NCBI GenBank assembly: GCA_013377005.1
Contig: JACABE010000012.1
Location: 1 to 64,000, forward strand
Reading direction: 5' to 3'
DNA from: Bacteroidota bacterium
Lineage (GTDB): Bacteria > Bacteroidota > Bacteroidia > Bacteroidales > JACABE01
Length of the DNA: 64,000 nucleotides
The stretch's first letter is position 1; each line of letters opens with the position of its first letter. Positions 8,607-21,095 of this stretch are shown piece after piece. The position numbers and the translations under genes were made by a program. The notes under the pieces were generated by a model, which worked only from the letters and a program-made list of their open reading frames with translations, had not been told where the DNA came from and did no database searches.

Positions 8607-9809
8607 ATGAGAAAAATTTACATTTCAATAATATATATTATTTTTTTACTTTCATCTTGTTCTAAAGCTGAAAATCCTATTATTAGTACAGCTTTTAATA
8701 AAATAAAAAATGCTAATTCCTATAATATCAGAATTATACAGCTTAATAGCTTTACTACAGATACAACAATAACATATGCTTCTCCATTAATAAAATTTAT
8801 TTCTAAAAATGATGTAAATTATGAATTATCTGCATATAAATTTTTATATTTTGAAGAAAGTAAAGATACAGGAAATTGGTTTAATCTAACATTAATGGAT
8901 GGTAATAATTGGTATATTAAAAAGGATGTTTTGAATACATATAATCTGAAGGATGATAATAATTATGCTAATTTTAAAAGTAACTTCTCTGATTATTCGG
9001 TTCTATTTTATCCGAAGGATTATTTTTCGCGAATATTTAATTGGGAATTAAAAAATGAAGAAAAAATAGAAAATGAAAATACATGGCTTTTTGAAAGAAG
9101 TTATAAAGACAAACAAGGTTTTAACGTATTATTAAAAGCAAATATTAGCAAAGTTGATACATTCCTTAGACAGTTTACTATAATTTGCTCTGATTATGAA
9201 AAATTGCATGAACCATTGGAAATTTTTTATAAATTAGATATACTTTCTCACAAATCTTTAGGTACAGATTGTGATTCAATTTTTGATATAAATATTCAAA
9301 AGAATAAATTCAATAAAGAAAACAAAAATATCAGCCCAATTATTTCAGATATTAAATCATCCGATAAAATAATAAAAGATACAGCTGATATTCTTTTAAA
9401 TTCGAATTTGATGAATATGAATGGAGATGTAACAAAATTATCATCTAATAAAGGGAAATGGATTCTTGTTGATTTTTGGTATGTTGGATGTTATCCATGT
9501 TATAAAGCAATGGACTTTTTAAATAAAATGGCTGTAAAATATAAAGATAACGGATTGGTTATTTATGGAATAAACCCTATGGATAATGACAGGAAAGCAT
9601 TAACAAGATTATTTAATGATAAAGGCTTAACCTATCAATATTTAATTGACCCTAAAGGTAATTGTGTAAAAAAAATAGGAATAACAGGGTATCCAACAAT
9701 GTATTTAATTTCACCAGATAATAAAATTGTTTGGCAACATTATGGTTACACTCCCTCTATGGATGCAGAACTTGAAAAAATAATAGAAAATAATATTACA
9801 AGAAAATAA
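8607..9809 (+). CDS. TlpA-like thioredoxin-domain lipoprotein
   Basis: 400 residues. A lipoprotein signal (IFLLSSC, Cys near residue 18) points to envelope anchoring. Residues ~20-260 form an unrecognised substrate-binding-like region. The C-terminal ~270-400 is a TlpA/ResA-type thioredoxin fold with redox motif WYVGCYPC (Cys295 and Cys298), a Y-P dipeptide between the cysteines, and the cis-Pro region ITGYPTMYLI. It should act as a periplasmic thiol-disulfide oxidoreductase. An outer-membrane-type protein gene follows 17 bases later, so the two are probably one operon. Confidence 0.85.
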   Translation: MRKIYISIIYIIFLLSSCSKAENPIISTAFNKIKNANSYNIRIIQLNSFTTDTTITYASPLIKFISKNDVNYELSAYKFLYFEESKDTGNWFNLTLMDGNNWYIKKDVLNTYNLKDDNNYANFKSNFSDYSVLFYPKDYFSRIFNWELKNEEKIENENTWLFERSYKDKQGFNVLLKANISKVDTFLRQFTIICSDYEKLHEPLEIFYKLDILSHKSLGTDCDSIFDINIQKNKFNKENKNISPIISDIKSSDKIIKDTADILLNSNLMNMNGDVTKLSSNKGKWILVDFWYVGCYPCYKAMDFLNKMAVKYKDNGLVIYGINPMDNDRKALTRLFNDKGLTYQYLIDPKGNCVKKIGITGYPTMYLISPDNKIVWQHYGYTPSMDAELEKIIENNITRK

Positions 9810-9826
9810 TAAAAGTTGCTTAATAG

Positions 9827-10687
9827 ATGAAACAAAAACTTATTTTGCTTTTATTGTTTCTTTTATTCATAAATAGTATAACCTATAGCCAAATAAAAAC
9901 AGACAGTAATTTTGTATTTCCTACTCTAAGGTTAGCAGCTTCGGCAATGCATAATAGCAAAACCAAGCTGCTTTCTTTTGTTTTGAGAGATGAAGTACAA
10001 ATTGCATTTCAAAAAATAGTTAACCCCCGCTGTATAATACGTTCAAACATTAAACAAGAACTCGCTTTTATCAACTTTAACGATTCAATAACCAGAAAAG
10101 ATTTCGATAGATTTTTTTGGGAAACTACGATTACTACCAATCAAATTGGCAGGTCTGTTTTTAGCATAACCTTTGATGGTCCTTTATTGAATACCTATAG
10201 ATATAAAATGAAAAAGGATAGTTTGATTAAAGAAAAAATTGGAAAGTTTTTTTCGCCGAGTATTATTTCGGTGGGTTATGGTTACGAACGTAAACTATTT
10301 AAAAATTCAAGATTCAAAATATGTTATTTTGCTTTTGACGGCAAATTAAAATTGAAAGAGAAAGAATTTACCGATGATCACAATTATCTTTTCATGGGCA
10401 AAGAACAATATTTTAAAGTTGATTACAGCATGAATATGTTGTTGGATATCAAAGAAAAATTAGCTAAAAATTTATATATAAAATCGCTATTTACAATCAA
10501 TGCCTGTGGTTTATCACAAAAGAGTATTACATTCAAGCTATGTAATGAGTTTTGTGTAGAAGCTACTAGTTTTTTAGATATTATTATTTCCACTAAAATA
10601 GATTACAATCCTGTAATTTCTTACGAACAATTTGTTTACAATGAAATTTGTCTTACCTATCATATTGGAAAGAAATTTGGATTTTGA
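9827..10687 (+). CDS. Outer-membrane beta-barrel-like protein, unknown
   Basis: 286 residues with a signal peptide (~1-21, ending TYSQ). Alternating hydrophobic/aromatic strands run through the mature part, and the protein ends in phenylalanine (KKFGF), the usual C-terminal signature of outer-membrane barrels. It follows the TlpA-like lipoprotein by 17 bases and precedes a bidirectional terminator. Codons here are somewhat richer in G+C than in the two preceding genes. No family name can be given. Confidence 0.55.
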   Translation: MKQKLILLLLFLLFINSITYSQIKTDSNFVFPTLRLAASAMHNSKTKLLSFVLRDEVQIAFQKIVNPRCIIRSNIKQELAFINFNDSITRKDFDRFFWETTITTNQIGRSVFSITFDGPLLNTYRYKMKKDSLIKEKIGKFFSPSIISVGYGYERKLFKNSRFKICYFAFDGKLKLKEKEFTDDHNYLFMGKEQYFKVDYSMNMLLDIKEKLAKNLYIKSLFTINACGLSQKSITFKLCNEFCVEATSFLDIIISTKIDYNPVISYEQFVYNEICLTYHIGKKFGF

Positions 10688-10740
10688 GCTTAATTGGATA
10701 GTAGTTCAAACCTGCTAATAGGATTGTATAGATAATAAAA

Positions 10741-10774
10741 AAACCTGACAAATTAAAAAAATCTGTCAGGTTTT
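10741..10774. terminator. Bidirectional terminator between convergent genes
   Basis: AAACCTGACA (10741-10750) pairs with TGTCAGGTTT (10764-10773), with A/T runs on both sides, between the plus-strand barrel gene and the minus-strand end of the rpoC/DUF3467 operon. It should work in both directions. Confidence 0.8.
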
Positions 10775-10795
10775 ACTATTTGTAGTTTTGTTTAG

Positions 10796-11110
10796 CTATG
10801 CTTGAGCCGTTGGACCACCCAAATTAAAAGGTAAACCTTCTAATTGATCGGGTTCTTTTATTTTCCCATTAACCGATTCAAACTTTGAAAGATTTTCTTG
10901 TAAAGCTCTCAGTAAACGTTTAGCATGCTGAGGTGTAAGAATAATTCTTGATTTTACATTGGCTTTTGGAACACCAGGCATCAACTTAATAAAGTCAACA
11001 ATAAATTCAGATTGAGAGTGCGTAATAACGGCCAAATTTGAATAAATTCCTTCAGCAACTTCTGCACTTAACTCAATATTTAGCTGGTTTTGATCATCTT
11101 GTTGATTCAT
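10796..11110 (-). CDS. DUF3467 family protein at the end of the rpoBC operon
   Basis: 104 residues matching DUF3467: LSAEVAEGIYSNLAVITHSQSEFIVDF and the ILTPQHAKRLLRALQENL segment. The start codon lies 2 bases beyond the rpoC stop, so it is translated from the same mRNA. In Bacteroidota this gene is regularly found directly after rpoC. That suggests a role connected with transcription, but its biochemical function is not established. Confidence 0.85.
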   Translation of the reverse strand: MNQQDDQNQLNIELSAEVAEGIYSNLAVITHSQSEFIVDFIKLMPGVPKANVKSRIILTPQHAKRLLRALQENLSKFESVNGKIKEPDQLEGLPFNLGGPTAQA

Positions 11111-11112
11111 AA

Positions 11113-14100
11113 TTACAAGTTTTTACGGTTCATTAAATCATTCATTTCTTCACTTGAGCCTACAATTAAACTTTCATATTCTCTCAAACCAGTTCCTGCT
11201 GGAATTAGATGTCCTACCAATACGTTTTCTTTCAAACCAATTAAACTATCAACCTTAGCACTAATAGTTGCTTCGGTAAGTACTTTAGTTGTTTCCTGGA
11301 AAGATGCTGCTGATAAGAAACTCTTGGTTTGCAATGAAGCTTTTGTAATACCCTGTAATACCTGACGTGCAGTAGCAGGTTGTGCATCTCTTGACTCTAC
11401 TAACATTTTATCTTTACGTTTTAATGTTGAATTTTCGTCTCTTATTTTACGTGCACTAACAATTTGTCCTGCTTTGTATATCTCAGAATCACCAGGGTTT
11501 TCAACTACTCTTTTTCCAAAAATTTCATCATTTTCCTCTTGGAAATCAATTTTATTAACCAATTCGCCTTCAAGAAATTTTGTATCACCTGGGTCAGCAA
11601 CTTCCACTTTACGCATCATCTGACGAACAATAACTTCGTAATGTTTATCATTGATTTTTACACCTTGCAAACGATAAACCTCTTGGATTTCGTTTACAAT
11701 ATATTCCTGAACTTTCATAGGTCCTTTAATAGCAAGGATGTCAGAAGGAGTCATTGCACCTTCAGAAAGTGGAGTACCGGCTTTAACGTAGTCGTTTTCC
11801 TGAGCAAGAATTTGTTTCGAAGTAGGAATCAGATATGTTTTTTCTTCACCGGTTTTAGAGGTAATGATAACTTCTCTGTTTCCACGTTTTAGTTTTTTGC
11901 TGAAAGAAACAACACCATCAATTTCAGAAACAACAGCAGGGTCAGATGGATTACGAGCTTCGAAAAGTTCGGTTACACGTGGCAAACCTCCTGTAATATC
12001 ACCAGATTTTCCAAATGCTCTTGGTATTTTAGCAATGGTTTCACCAGCAACAATTTTCTTACCTTCATCACAACTGATGTGAGCACCAACAGGAATATCA
12101 TAAATTTTCAAAACTTCACCTCCAGCAGAAAGTATGCTGATAGATGGGTTTTTAGATTTTTGACGTGTTTCAATAACAACTTTATCCTGATAACCCGTTT
12201 GATCATCAGATTCTATTCTATAAGTTACACCTTCAATAATATTGTCGAACGAAACCTTACCTGCTACTTCTGATAAAATAACAGCATTGTATGGATCCCA
12301 GTCAGCAATCATCACACCTTTTTTAACATCACTTCCATTTTGAACATACAAATTAGATCCATAAGGAATAAAGCCTGATGTTAATATAATATTTGTGTGT
12401 TTATCAACGATTCTCATTTCAGCAGAACGTCCGATAACTATCTCATAATTTCTACCATCAGTATTCGAAAATTCTACTGAACGTAATTCATCAATTTCCA
12501 GAACACCATCATATTTAGCTTCAATTCTTGAAGAAATAGAAATGTTAGAAGCAGTACCCCCAACGTGGAACGTTCTAAGAGTAAGCTGTGTTCCCGGCTC
12601 ACCAATAGACTGAGCAGCAATAACTCCAACAGCTTCACCTTTTTGAACCATTCTTCCTGTTGCAAGGTTACGTCCATAACATTTTGCACAAACACCTTTT
12701 TTCGATTCGCAGGTTAATACCGAACGAATTTCAACTTCTTCAATTGGAGAATCTGCAATAAGCTGGCAAATTTCTTCATTTAGTTCTTTTCCTGAAGCAA
12801 TGATTAATTCACCCGTTTGAGGATGGTAAATATCATGCAAAGAAACACGACCTAATATTCTATCATATAAAGATTCTACAGTTTCTTCATTTTTCTTTAA
12901 AGCAGTAGTTACCAAACCTCTTAAAGTACCACAATCTTCATCAGAAATAATCACATCCTGCGAAACATCAACCAAACGACGAGTTAAATAACCAGCATCA
13001 GCTGTTTTCAAAGCAGTATCGGCCAAACCTTTACGAGCACCGTGAGTAGAAATAAAATATTCAAGAACCGATAAACCTTCTTTAAAGTTAGAAAGAATAG
13101 GATTTTCGATAATTTCACCACCAGTTGCACCTGATTTTTGTGGTTTTGCCATCAAACCTCTCATCCCTGATAACTGACGAATCTGTTCTTTAGATCCACG
13201 GGCACCTGAATCAAGCATCATATAAACAGGATTAAATCCTTGTTTATCTTTAGCCAATTGTTTCATAAGTGTTTGAGTAAGATGCGAATTCGTATGTGTC
13301 CAAATATCAATAATTTGATTGTATCTTTCGTTATTAGTGATGAACCCCATATTATAGTTGTTCATTACTTCATCTACTTCTGCATTTGCATCAGCTACTA
13401 ATTGTTCTTTTATAGCAGGGATAATAACATCACCTAAATTAAAAGATAAACCACCCTGAAACGCCATCATAAAACCTAAATCTTTGATATCGTCTAAGAA
13501 TTTAGCAGTTTTTGCAGTACCTGTTTTTTTCAAAACAGAACTAATTATATCACGAAGTGATTTTTTCGTAAGTAACTCATCAATAAAGCCATATTCTTTA
13601 GGAACTACTTGGTTGAACAATACTCGGCCAACAGTAGTTTCTTTTAATACTTTTTTAGAAATTCCGTTTTCTTCAACCTCAATCATTACTGTTATCCATG
13701 CGTGTAAATCAACTTTCTTTTCATTATACGCAATGATAACTTCTTCTGCAGAATAGAATATTTTACCTTCACCAATTACAGGATTTTCAGGTTCACTTGT
13801 TCTACCTTTGGTAATATAATAAAGTCCCAAAACCATGTCCTGAGAAGGAACCGTAATAGGAGCTCCATTTGCAGGATTTAAAATATTATGTGATGCCAGC
13901 ATCAAAATCTGAGCTTCCAGAATTGCTGCATTTCCAAGTGGAACGTGAACAGCCATCTGGTCACCGTCAAAGTCGGCATTGAAAGCAGTACAAACCAAAG
14001 GATGTAAACGTATCGCTTTACCTTCTACTAATTTAGGCTGAAATGCCTGAATACCCAAACGGTGAAGAGTTGGAGCACGGTTTAGCATTACAGGATGTCC

Positions 14101-15393
14101 TTTTAAGATACTTTCCAAAATATCCCAAACTACAGGATCTTTTCTGTCAACTATTTTTTTAGCAGATTTAACGGTTTTTACAATTCCTCTTTCGAGCATT
14201 TTGCGGATAATAAATGGCTTAAATAATTCAGAAGCCATGTCTTTTGGAATACCGCACTCGTTTAATTTTAATTCAGGACCTACCACAATAACCGAACGAC
14301 CAGAATAGTCAACACGTTTACCCAATAAGTTCTGACGGAAACGACCTTGTTTCCCTTTCAAACTATCACTTAATGATTTTAAAGCTCTGTTTGATTCTGT
14401 TTTAACCGAACTTGCTTTTCTTGAGTTATCAAACAATGAATCCACAGCTTCCTGTAACATACGTTTTTCGTTACGCATAATTACATCCGGAGCTTTGATT
14501 TCAATTAATCGTTTTAAACGATTATTTCTGATAATAACTCTTCTATATAAATCATTTAAATCGGAAGTAGCAAAACGACCACCATCCAAAGGTACAAGAG
14601 GTCTCAATTCAGGTGGAATAACAGGAACTACTTTAACAATCATCCATTCCGGACGGTTTTCGATTCTGTGTTGCGCATCGCGAAACGCTTCAAAAACTTT
14701 TAATCGTTTAAGTAAATCCAGCTTCCTCTGCTGTGAAGTTTCATTGCTTGCACGATGTCTGAGGTCAAACGACATTTGATCCAAATCAAGTCTGGAAAGA
14801 AGATCATATAATGCCTCAGCACCCATTTTGGCAATAAATTTATTTGGATCGTTATCGTCTAAGTTTTGATTATCGGCTGGAAGATTTTCTAAAATTTCAA
14901 AATATTCTTCCTCTGATAGAAAATCAAGATAATTTACACCTTCATTTTTCTTAATACCTGGATTAATAACTACATATTTTTCGTAGTAAATAATCATATC
15001 CAGTTTCTTAGTTTGTAATCCAAGTAAAGAACCAATTTTATTTGGCAATGATCTAAAGAACCATATATGTGCTACAGGAACAACTAATTGAATGTGTCCC
15101 ATTCTTTCTCTTCTTACTTTTTTCTCTGTAACTTCAACACCACAACGATCGCAAACGATGCCTTTGTATCTGATACGTTTATATTTTCCGCAATGACATT
15201 CCCAATCTTTTACGGGTCCAAAAATTCTTTCACAAAACAAACCATCTCTTTCTGGTTTGTATGTTCTATAATTAATAGTTTCTGGTTTAAGCACTTCACC
15301 TCTTGAACGTTCAAGAATTGTTTCTGGTGAAGATAAGCTTATCGTAATATTTGAAAACTCATTTTTTACGGTATTGTCTTTTCTGAAAGCCAT
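11113..15393 (-). CDS. rpoC: DNA-directed RNA polymerase subunit beta'
   Basis: 1426 residues. The N-terminal zinc ribbon reads CHCGKYKRI...CDRCGVEV. The catalytic Mg-binding loop NADFDGDQM is at residues 472-480 (Asp474, Asp476, Asp478). The second zinc site lies around CGTLRGL...CAKCYGRNL, and the bridge/trigger-loop regions ([23 protein letters not shown]) are intact. It is 64 bases downstream of rpoB and starts at ATG without an SD. Full length for Bacteroidota. Confidence 0.98.
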   Translation of the reverse strand: MAFRKDNTVKNEFSNITISLSSPETILERSRGEVLKPETINYRTYKPERDGLFCERIFGPVKDWECHCGKYKRIRYKGIVCDRCGVEVTEKKVRRERMGHIQLVVPVAHIWFFRSLPNKIGSLLGLQTKKLDMIIYYEKYVVINPGIKKNEGVNYLDFLSEEEYFEILENLPADNQNLDDNDPNKFIAKMGAEALYDLLSRLDLDQMSFDLRHRASNETSQQRKLDLLKRLKVFEAFRDAQHRIENRPEWMIVKVVPVIPPELRPLVPLDGGRFATSDLNDLYRRVIIRNNRLKRLIEIKAPDVIMRNEKRMLQEAVDSLFDNSRKASSVKTESNRALKSLSDSLKGKQGRFRQNLLGKRVDYSGRSVIVVGPELKLNECGIPKDMASELFKPFIIRKMLERGIVKTVKSAKKIVDRKDPVVWDILESILKGHPVMLNRAPTLHRLGIQAFQPKLVEGKAIRLHPLVCTAFNADFDGDQMAVHVPLGNAAILEAQILMLASHNILNPANGAPITVPSQDMVLGLYYITKGRTSEPENPVIGEGKIFYSAEEVIIAYNEKKVDLHAWITVMIEVEENGISKKVLKETTVGRVLFNQVVPKEYGFIDELLTKKSLRDIISSVLKKTGTAKTAKFLDDIKDLGFMMAFQGGLSFNLGDVIIPAIKEQLVADANAEVDEVMNNYNMGFITNNERYNQIIDIWTHTNSHLTQTLMKQLAKDKQGFNPVYMMLDSGARGSKEQIRQLSGMRGLMAKPQKSGATGGEIIENPILSNFKEGLSVLEYFISTHGARKGLADTALKTADAGYLTRRLVDVSQDVIISDEDCGTLRGLVTTALKKNEETVESLYDRILGRVSLHDIYHPQTGELIIASGKELNEEICQLIADSPIEEVEIRSVLTCESKKGVCAKCYGRNLATGRMVQKGEAVGVIAAQSIGEPGTQLTLRTFHVGGTASNISISSRIEAKYDGVLEIDELRSVEFSNTDGRNYEIVIGRSAEMRIVDKHTNIILTSGFIPYGSNLYVQNGSDVKKGVMIADWDPYNAVILSEVAGKVSFDNIIEGVTYRIESDDQTGYQDKVVIETRQKSKNPSISILSAGGEVLKIYDIPVGAHISCDEGKKIVAGETIAKIPRAFGKSGDITGGLPRVTELFEARNPSDPAVVSEIDGVVSFSKKLKRGNREVIITSKTGEEKTYLIPTSKQILAQENDYVKAGTPLSEGAMTPSDILAIKGPMKVQEYIVNEIQEVYRLQGVKINDKHYEVIVRQMMRKVEVADPGDTKFLEGELVNKIDFQEENDEIFGKRVVENPGDSEIYKAGQIVSARKIRDENSTLKRKDKMLVESRDAQPATARQVLQGITKASLQTKSFLSAASFQETTKVLTEATISAKVDSLIGLKENVLVGHLIPAGTGLREYESLIVGSSEEMNDLMNRKNL

Positions 15394-15457
15394 ATTTTTA
15401 ATGTTAAAAAAATAAATAAAATGTTGAATTAAAGATTAGTTTACAAATAAACACTTG

Positions 15458-18400
15458 TTAATCAAATGTAATATTCAAACCTAAGCCTCTTAATTCATGA
15501 ACTAAAACATTAAAAGATTCAGGAATTCCCGGTTTTGGCATGTTATCGCCTTTAACGATAGATTCGTAAGCTTTAGCTCTTCCAATAACATCGTCAGATT
15601 TAACCGTTAAAATTTCCTGCAAAATGTTGGCGGCACCGAATGCTTCAAGTGCCCATACTTCCATTTCTCCAAAACGTTGTCCCCCAAACTGAGCCTTACC
15701 ACCTAAAGGTTGTTGTGTTATAAGTGAATAAGGTCCTATTGAACGAGCATGCATCTTGTCGTCAATCATGTGATGAAGTTTAATCATATAAATGTAACCA
15801 ACTGTAGCTGGTTGATCAAACCTAACACCAGTACCACCATCATGCAGATATACTTTACCATTTTCAGGTAAACCTGCTTTACGCATATATTCATTAATTT
15901 CATCAATGGTTGCACCATCAAAAATTGGAGTTGAAAATTGGAGTCCTAATTTTATACCCGCCCATCCTAAAACAGTCTCGTATATTTGACCAAGGTTCAT
16001 ACGAGATGGCACACCTAATGGATTTAAAACAATATCAACCGGTGTTCCGTCTTCTAAGAACGGCATATCTTCTTCGCGAACAATTTTAGCAACAATACCT
16101 TTATTACCATGACGACCAGCCATTTTATCACCAACTTTAAGCTTACGCTTCTTAGCAATATAAACTTTTGCCATTTGTACAATTCCTGCAGGTAAATCAT
16201 CTCCAACTGTTGCAATAAATTTATTGCGTGAATAACGCCCAGCTAACTCTCTAAATTTGATACTATAATTATTTAATAATTCTTTTATCAAAGTATTAGT
16301 TTCCTTATCTGTTGTCCATTTATTAGGATTAATATTTGTATAATCAATCGAACTTAATATTTTTTGAGTAAATTTTGTTTTTTTAGGAACAATTTCTTCT
16401 TTAAAAATATTATGAACCCCTTGTGAAACTTTTCCAATAGTTAACACTAATAGTTTATCTACTAATTTATTAGTTAATTCTGTAGTGTCTTTTAAGTAAT
16501 CCTTTTCAAGAATTTTAATTATATCTTTATCTTTACCTTTTGCCTTTTTATCTTTTAATACTCTTGAAAATAATTTTTTATCAATCACAACACCTTTCAA
16601 TGAAGGAGGTGCTTTTAAAGAAGCATCTTTCACATCACCAGCTTTATCACCAAAAATTGCTCTTAGTAATTTTTCCTCTGGTGTTGGATCTGACTCGCCT
16701 TTAGGTGTAATTTTTCCAATTAGTATATCTCCTTCATTTACCTCAGCACCAATCCGAATAATACCATTTTCATCCAAGTCTTTAGTAGCCTCAGCACTAA
16801 CATTTGGAATATCATTGGTCAGTTCTTCAAGTCCACGTTTTGTTTCGCGAACTTCAAGTGTAAATTCTTCAATGTGAACAGAAGTAAAAATGTCTTCTTT
16901 AACTACTTTTTCAGAAATTACAATAGCATCTTCAAAATTATATCCTTTCCAAGGCATGAAAGCAACCATCAAATTTCTTCCTAAAGCTAACTCTCCATTT
17001 TTCGTTGCATATCCTTCGCAAAGCACTTGTCCTTTTTTAATCTTTTCACCTTTTCTAACAATAGGCCTTAGATTAATAGAAGTATTTTGGTTAGTACGCA
17101 TGAATTTTGTAAGCTTGTAATGTTTTAATTCATCATCAAAACTTACCATTCTTTCTTTTTCATCGCGAGCATATCTGATTACAATTTCGTCTGCATCAAC
17201 ATATTCAACAACACCATCTACTTCAGCATTAATTAATACACGTGAATCACGAGCAACAGAACCTTCAATACCTGTTCCAACAACTGGAATTTGAGGATTC
17301 AATAAAGGAACTGCCTGACGCATCATATTTGAACCCATCAAAGCACGGTTTGCATCATCATGTTCCAGAAAAGGAATTAATGAAGCCGCGATAGAAGCTA
17401 TTTGATTGGGTGCAATATCAATTAAGTCAACTTTTTCTTTTGCTACAATAGGAAAGTCTGCTAAATATCTGGCTTTAATCTTTTCAGGAATAAAATTCCC
17501 ATTTTCATCGTAGTCAGTATTAGCTTGAGCAATGATGCTGTTTTCTTCTTCTTCAGCACTTAAATACATATATTCCTGATCAACCGAAACTTTACCATCA
17601 GTTACTTTTCGATAAGGAGTTTCAATAAATCCAAGTTTATTTATTTTTGCATAAACACAAAGTGAAGAAATCAAACCAATGTTTGGACCTTCGGGTGTTT
17701 CAATAGTACATAACCTGCCATAATGAGTAAAGTGAACGTCACGAACCTCAAAACCAGCTCTTTCTCTAGATAAACCACCAGGTCCTAATGCAGAAATTCT
17801 ACGTTTATGTGTAATTTCGGCTAATGGATTGGTTTGATCCATAAATTGAGATAGCTGATTAGTTCCAAAGAAAGAATTAATTACTGATGATAATGTTTTT
17901 GCATTAATTAAATCAGTAGGAGTAAACACTTCGTTATCACGAACATTCATTCTTTCACGTATTGTTCTTGCCATACGAGACAATCCAACACCAAATTGTG
18001 CATATAATTGTTCACCAACAGTACGAACTCTACGATTGCTTAAGTGGTCAATGTCGTCAACATCAGTTTTTGCATTGATAAGTGCAATTAGATATTTGAT
18101 AATATCAATTATATCTTCTTTAGTTAAGACTTTAGTTTCAGGAGGTACATTAAGATTTAATTTCTTATTAATCCTGTATCTACCAACATCACCTAAATCA
18201 TAACGTTTATCTGAGAAAAATAATTTCTCAATAATACCACGTGCAGTTTCTTCATCAGGTGGTTCGGCATTACGTAACTGACGATATATATATTCTACTG
18301 CTTCTTTTGCATTATTAGCAGTATCTTTTTGTAATGTATTAAATATTATTGCGTAGTCGTTTGAATTTACATCTTCTTTATGTAAAAGAATTGTTTTTAT

Positions 18401-19261
18401 ATGAGCATTAACAATTAAGTCAATATGCTTATCTTCAAGAATTGTTTCACGGTCAATGATAACTTCGGTACGTTCAATAGAAACAACTTCGCCTGTATCT
18501 TCATCAACAAAATCTTCTATCCAAGCTCTAACTACGCGGGCAGCTAAGCGACTACCAATTAATTTTTTAAGACCTACTTTTGAAACTTTAACTTCTTGTG
18601 CAAGGTTAAATATTTCAAGAATATCTTTATCGGTTTCAAAACCTATGGCTCTAAGTAATGTGGTAATAGGAAGTTTTTTCTTTCTATCAATGTATGCGTA
18701 CATCACATTATTTATATCGGTTGTAAATTCCATCCAAGAGCCTTTAAATGGAATAATTCTAGCTGAATAAAGTTGTGTTCCATTTGCATGTACACTAGTG
18801 CCAAAGAATACACCTGGTGAACGATGTAATTGAGAAACAACAACCCTTTCGGCTCCATTTATAACGAAAGTACCTTTAGGAGTCATATACGGAATCATCC
18901 CAAGATATACATCTTGTATGATTGTTTCAAAATCCTCATGTTCAGGATCGGTGCAATATAACTTTAATTTCGCTTTAAGAGGAACGCTATATGTAAGACC
19001 TCTTTCCAAACATTCTTCAATAGAATAACGTGGAGGATCTATAAAATAGTCAATAAATTCTAAAACAAAATTATTACGGGCATCGGTAATTGGAAAGTTT
19101 TCACAGAAAACTTTAAACAAACCTTCATCAGAACGATTTTCTGAATTTGTTTCTAATTGAAAGAAATCCCTGAATGATTTTAATTGAATATCTAAAAAAT
19201 CAGGATAATCTGTTCTCTTTCTTGATGCAAAATTGATTTTTTGAACTGTTTTTGGTATCAA
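15458..19261 (-). CDS. rpoB: DNA-directed RNA polymerase subunit beta
   Basis: 1267 residues, complete. The rifampicin-binding cluster [11 protein letters not shown]...[14 protein letters not shown] is wild type: Asp475, His485 and Ser490 correspond to E. coli Asp516, His526 and Ser531, so there is no sign of rifampicin resistance. The C-terminal [21 protein letters not shown] region is intact. A hairpin lies in the 119-base gap from rplL and may attenuate read-through from the ribosomal protein genes. Confidence 0.98.
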   Translation of the reverse strand: MIPKTVQKINFASRKRTDYPDFLDIQLKSFRDFFQLETNSENRSDEGLFKVFCENFPITDARNNFVLEFIDYFIDPPRYSIEECLERGLTYSVPLKAKLKLYCTDPEHEDFETIIQDVYLGMIPYMTPKGTFVINGAERVVVSQLHRSPGVFFGTSVHANGTQLYSARIIPFKGSWMEFTTDINNVMYAYIDRKKKLPITTLLRAIGFETDKDILEIFNLAQEVKVSKVGLKKLIGSRLAARVVRAWIEDFVDEDTGEVVSIERTEVIIDRETILEDKHIDLIVNAHIKTILLHKEDVNSNDYAIIFNTLQKDTANNAKEAVEYIYRQLRNAEPPDEETARGIIEKLFFSDKRYDLGDVGRYRINKKLNLNVPPETKVLTKEDIIDIIKYLIALINAKTDVDDIDHLSNRRVRTVGEQLYAQFGVGLSRMARTIRERMNVRDNEVFTPTDLINAKTLSSVINSFFGTNQLSQFMDQTNPLAEITHKRRISALGPGGLSRERAGFEVRDVHFTHYGRLCTIETPEGPNIGLISSLCVYAKINKLGFIETPYRKVTDGKVSVDQEYMYLSAEEEENSIIAQANTDYDENGNFIPEKIKARYLADFPIVAKEKVDLIDIAPNQIASIAASLIPFLEHDDANRALMGSNMMRQAVPLLNPQIPVVGTGIEGSVARDSRVLINAEVDGVVEYVDADEIVIRYARDEKERMVSFDDELKHYKLTKFMRTNQNTSINLRPIVRKGEKIKKGQVLCEGYATKNGELALGRNLMVAFMPWKGYNFEDAIVISEKVVKEDIFTSVHIEEFTLEVRETKRGLEELTNDIPNVSAEATKDLDENGIIRIGAEVNEGDILIGKITPKGESDPTPEEKLLRAIFGDKAGDVKDASLKAPPSLKGVVIDKKLFSRVLKDKKAKGKDKDIIKILEKDYLKDTTELTNKLVDKLLVLTIGKVSQGVHNIFKEEIVPKKTKFTQKILSSIDYTNINPNKWTTDKETNTLIKELLNNYSIKFRELAGRYSRNKFIATVGDDLPAGIVQMAKVYIAKKRKLKVGDKMAGRHGNKGIVAKIVREEDMPFLEDGTPVDIVLNPLGVPSRMNLGQIYETVLGWAGIKLGLQFSTPIFDGATIDEINEYMRKAGLPENGKVYLHDGGTGVRFDQPATVGYIYMIKLHHMIDDKMHARSIGPYSLITQQPLGGKAQFGGQRFGEMEVWALEAFGAANILQEILTVKSDDVIGRAKAYESIVKGDNMPKPGIPESFNVLVHELRGLGLNITFD

Positions 19262-19315
19262 AGTGATTTCGTTTTAAGATGGAAGAAAAAAATGAATTAA
19301 CAATTAATATATAAC

Positions 19316-19356
19316 AAGGAAAAGACTTCTCGTTATCACAAGAAGCCGTTTCCTTA
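19316..19356 (-). promoter_or_regulatory. Hairpin in the rplL-rpoB gap (possible attenuator)
   Basis: On the minus strand AAGGAAACGGCTTCT pairs with AGAAGTCTTTTCCTT with small mismatches around a ~10-base loop. It is followed by A/T-rich sequence without a long T run. The position between rplL and rpoB is where many bacteria attenuate or process the transcript. Function inferred from position only. Confidence 0.5.
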
Positions 19357-19380
19357 TTAATTGTATGATATTAAACCTTC

Positions 19381-19752
19381 TTACTTAACTTCTACTTCTG
19401 CCCCAGCTTCTTCTAATTGTTTTTTCAATGCTTCAGCTTCGTCTTTAGTAACTCCTTCTTTTAAAGGTTTTGGAGCTGCATCAACCAATTCTTTAGCTTC
19501 TTTTAAACCTAAACTGGTTAATTCTTTTACTAATTTTACTACAGCTAATTTTTGAGCACCTGCTGCTTTTAAAATAACATCAAAAGATGTTTGTTCTTCT
19601 GCTACTGCTGCTACTGCTGCTGGAGCTGCTACTGCAACTGCTGCTGCTGCTGGTTCGATGCCATATACGTCTTTCAAAATATCAGCTAACTCTTTAACTT
19701 CTTTAACTGTTAAATTAACTAATTGTTCTGCAAAAGCTTTTAAATCTGCCAT
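19381..19752 (-). CDS. rplL: 50S ribosomal protein bL12 (L7/L12)
   Basis: 123 residues. An N-terminal dimerisation helix region, an Ala/Val-rich hinge ([19 protein letters not shown]) and the conserved C-terminal domain ([21 protein letters not shown]...[14 protein letters not shown]) bind translation factors. It follows rplJ by 43 bases. The Ala-rich hinge makes it locally more G+C-rich than its neighbours. Confidence 0.97.
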   Translation of the reverse strand: MADLKAFAEQLVNLTVKEVKELADILKDVYGIEPAAAAVAVAAPAAVAAVAEEQTSFDVILKAAGAQKLAVVKLVKELTSLGLKEAKELVDAAPKPLKEGVTKDEAEALKKQLEEAGAEVEVK

Positions 19753-19795
19753 TTTATTATTGTTTTAAGTGTTTTTTAATTTATTTATTTTTTAT

Positions 19796-20317
19796 TTATT
19801 CTGGTTTTTCTGATAATGTTTTAAGAATTCCTGAAATGTTACTTCCACCTGATTGTAGTGCAGACATAACATTTTGCATTGGAGATTGAAGCATACCGAT
19901 AATATCACCGATAAGTTCATTTTTCGACTTAATATTAATAAGCATATCAAGTTGATTATCACCAATATAAAATGATTCTTCCACAAAAGCACCTTTTAAA
20001 ATAGGTTTAGGAGAAGTAGCCCTGAACTCTTTTATTAATTTTGCAGGTAAATTATTTATATCTGCAAGCATTATAGAAGTAGAACCTTTTAAAACCGGAA
20101 ATAACTCAGAGTAATCTCTACCGGATTTTTCCATTGCTCTTTTAAGCAATGTATTTTTTGCTACTATCAACTGTACTTCTCTTTTGAAACAAAGTCTTCT
20201 CAGTTTACTTGTATTTACTGCATCTAAATTAGATATATCAGTAACATACAAATAGTTTGATGATGATATTTGTTGTGCAAGAGATTCTATAAGTTGACTC
20301 TTTTGTTCTTTTTTCAT
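19796..20317 (-). CDS. rplJ: 50S ribosomal protein uL10
   Basis: 173 residues. The N-terminal rRNA-binding part (ISNLDAVNTSKLRRLCFKREVQLIVAKNTLLKRA) and a C-terminal helix for bL12 dimers are present. It forms the base of the L7/L12 stalk. It is in the standard rplK-rplA-rplJ-rplL order. Confidence 0.97.
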   Translation of the reverse strand: MKKEQKSQLIESLAQQISSSNYLYVTDISNLDAVNTSKLRRLCFKREVQLIVAKNTLLKRAMEKSGRDYSELFPVLKGSTSIMLADINNLPAKLIKEFRATSPKPILKGAFVEESFYIGDNQLDMLINIKSKNELIGDIIGMLQSPMQNVMSALQSGGSNISGILKTLSEKPE

Positions 20318-20355
20318 AGTAATTACTTTTCTTTTAAGCCAAATACTTTAATATC

Positions 20356-21051
20356 TTATAAAGTAATGGATTTAGGTTCAACTTTAATACCTGGACTCAT
20401 TGTACTTGAAAGGTAAATACTTTTTACATAAGTACCTTTTGCTGCAGCTGGTTTTAATTTGATAATTGTTTGTATTAATTCTTTAGCATTATCTAAAATT
20501 TTATCATTCGTAAATGAAACCTTAGCTACTGCTGCATGAATAATACCGAATTTATCAACTTTGAAATCAATTTTACCAGCTTTAACTTCAAGAACAGCTT
20601 TACCAACTTCCATTGTAACAGTTCCTGTTTTTGGGTTTGGCATTAAGCCTCTTGGACCTAAAATTTTTCCTAACGCTCCTACTTTTGGCATGACACTTGG
20701 CATTGTGATGATAACATCTACATCAGTCCAACCAGATTTTATTTTATCAATATAATCGTCAAGCCCGTAGTAATCTGCTCCGGCTTCTTTAGCTTCATCT
20801 TCTTTATCAGGAGTACATAATACAAGTACTTTTTTAGTTTTACCAGTGCCATGAGGCAATGTAACGATACCACGAACCATTTGATTGGCTTTACGTGGGT
20901 CAACTCCTAAACGAACATCTACATCAACAGAAGAATCAAATTTTGTATTAGAAATTTCCTTTACAATTTTAATTGCTTCTTCCAAAGCATAAATACCGTC
21001 TTTATCGAATTTAGCTAAAGCTTCTTTTCTTTTTTTTGTCAATTTAACCAT
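20356..21051 (-). CDS. rplA: 50S ribosomal protein uL1
   Basis: 231 residues. Canonical uL1 motifs are [25 protein letters not shown] and [14 protein letters not shown]. It forms the L1 stalk near the ribosomal E site; in other bacteria it also represses its own operon. It lies 44 bases after rplK. Confidence 0.97.
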   Translation of the reverse strand: MVKLTKKRKEALAKFDKDGIYALEEAIKIVKEISNTKFDSSVDVDVRLGVDPRKANQMVRGIVTLPHGTGKTKKVLVLCTPDKEDEAKEAGADYYGLDDYIDKIKSGWTDVDVIITMPSVMPKVGALGKILGPRGLMPNPKTGTVTMEVGKAVLEVKAGKIDFKVDKFGIIHAAVAKVSFTNDKILDNAKELIQTIIKLKPAAAKGTYVKSIYLSSTMSPGIKVEPKSITL

Positions 21052-21095
21052 TTCGCGTTTTGTTAAAATAAATTTGACTTTAAATAATGCTTACT

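Noticed and set aside
15458-19261. Rifampicin-resistance changes in rpoB
   Set aside because: Residues equivalent to E. coli Asp516, His526 and Ser531 are wild type.
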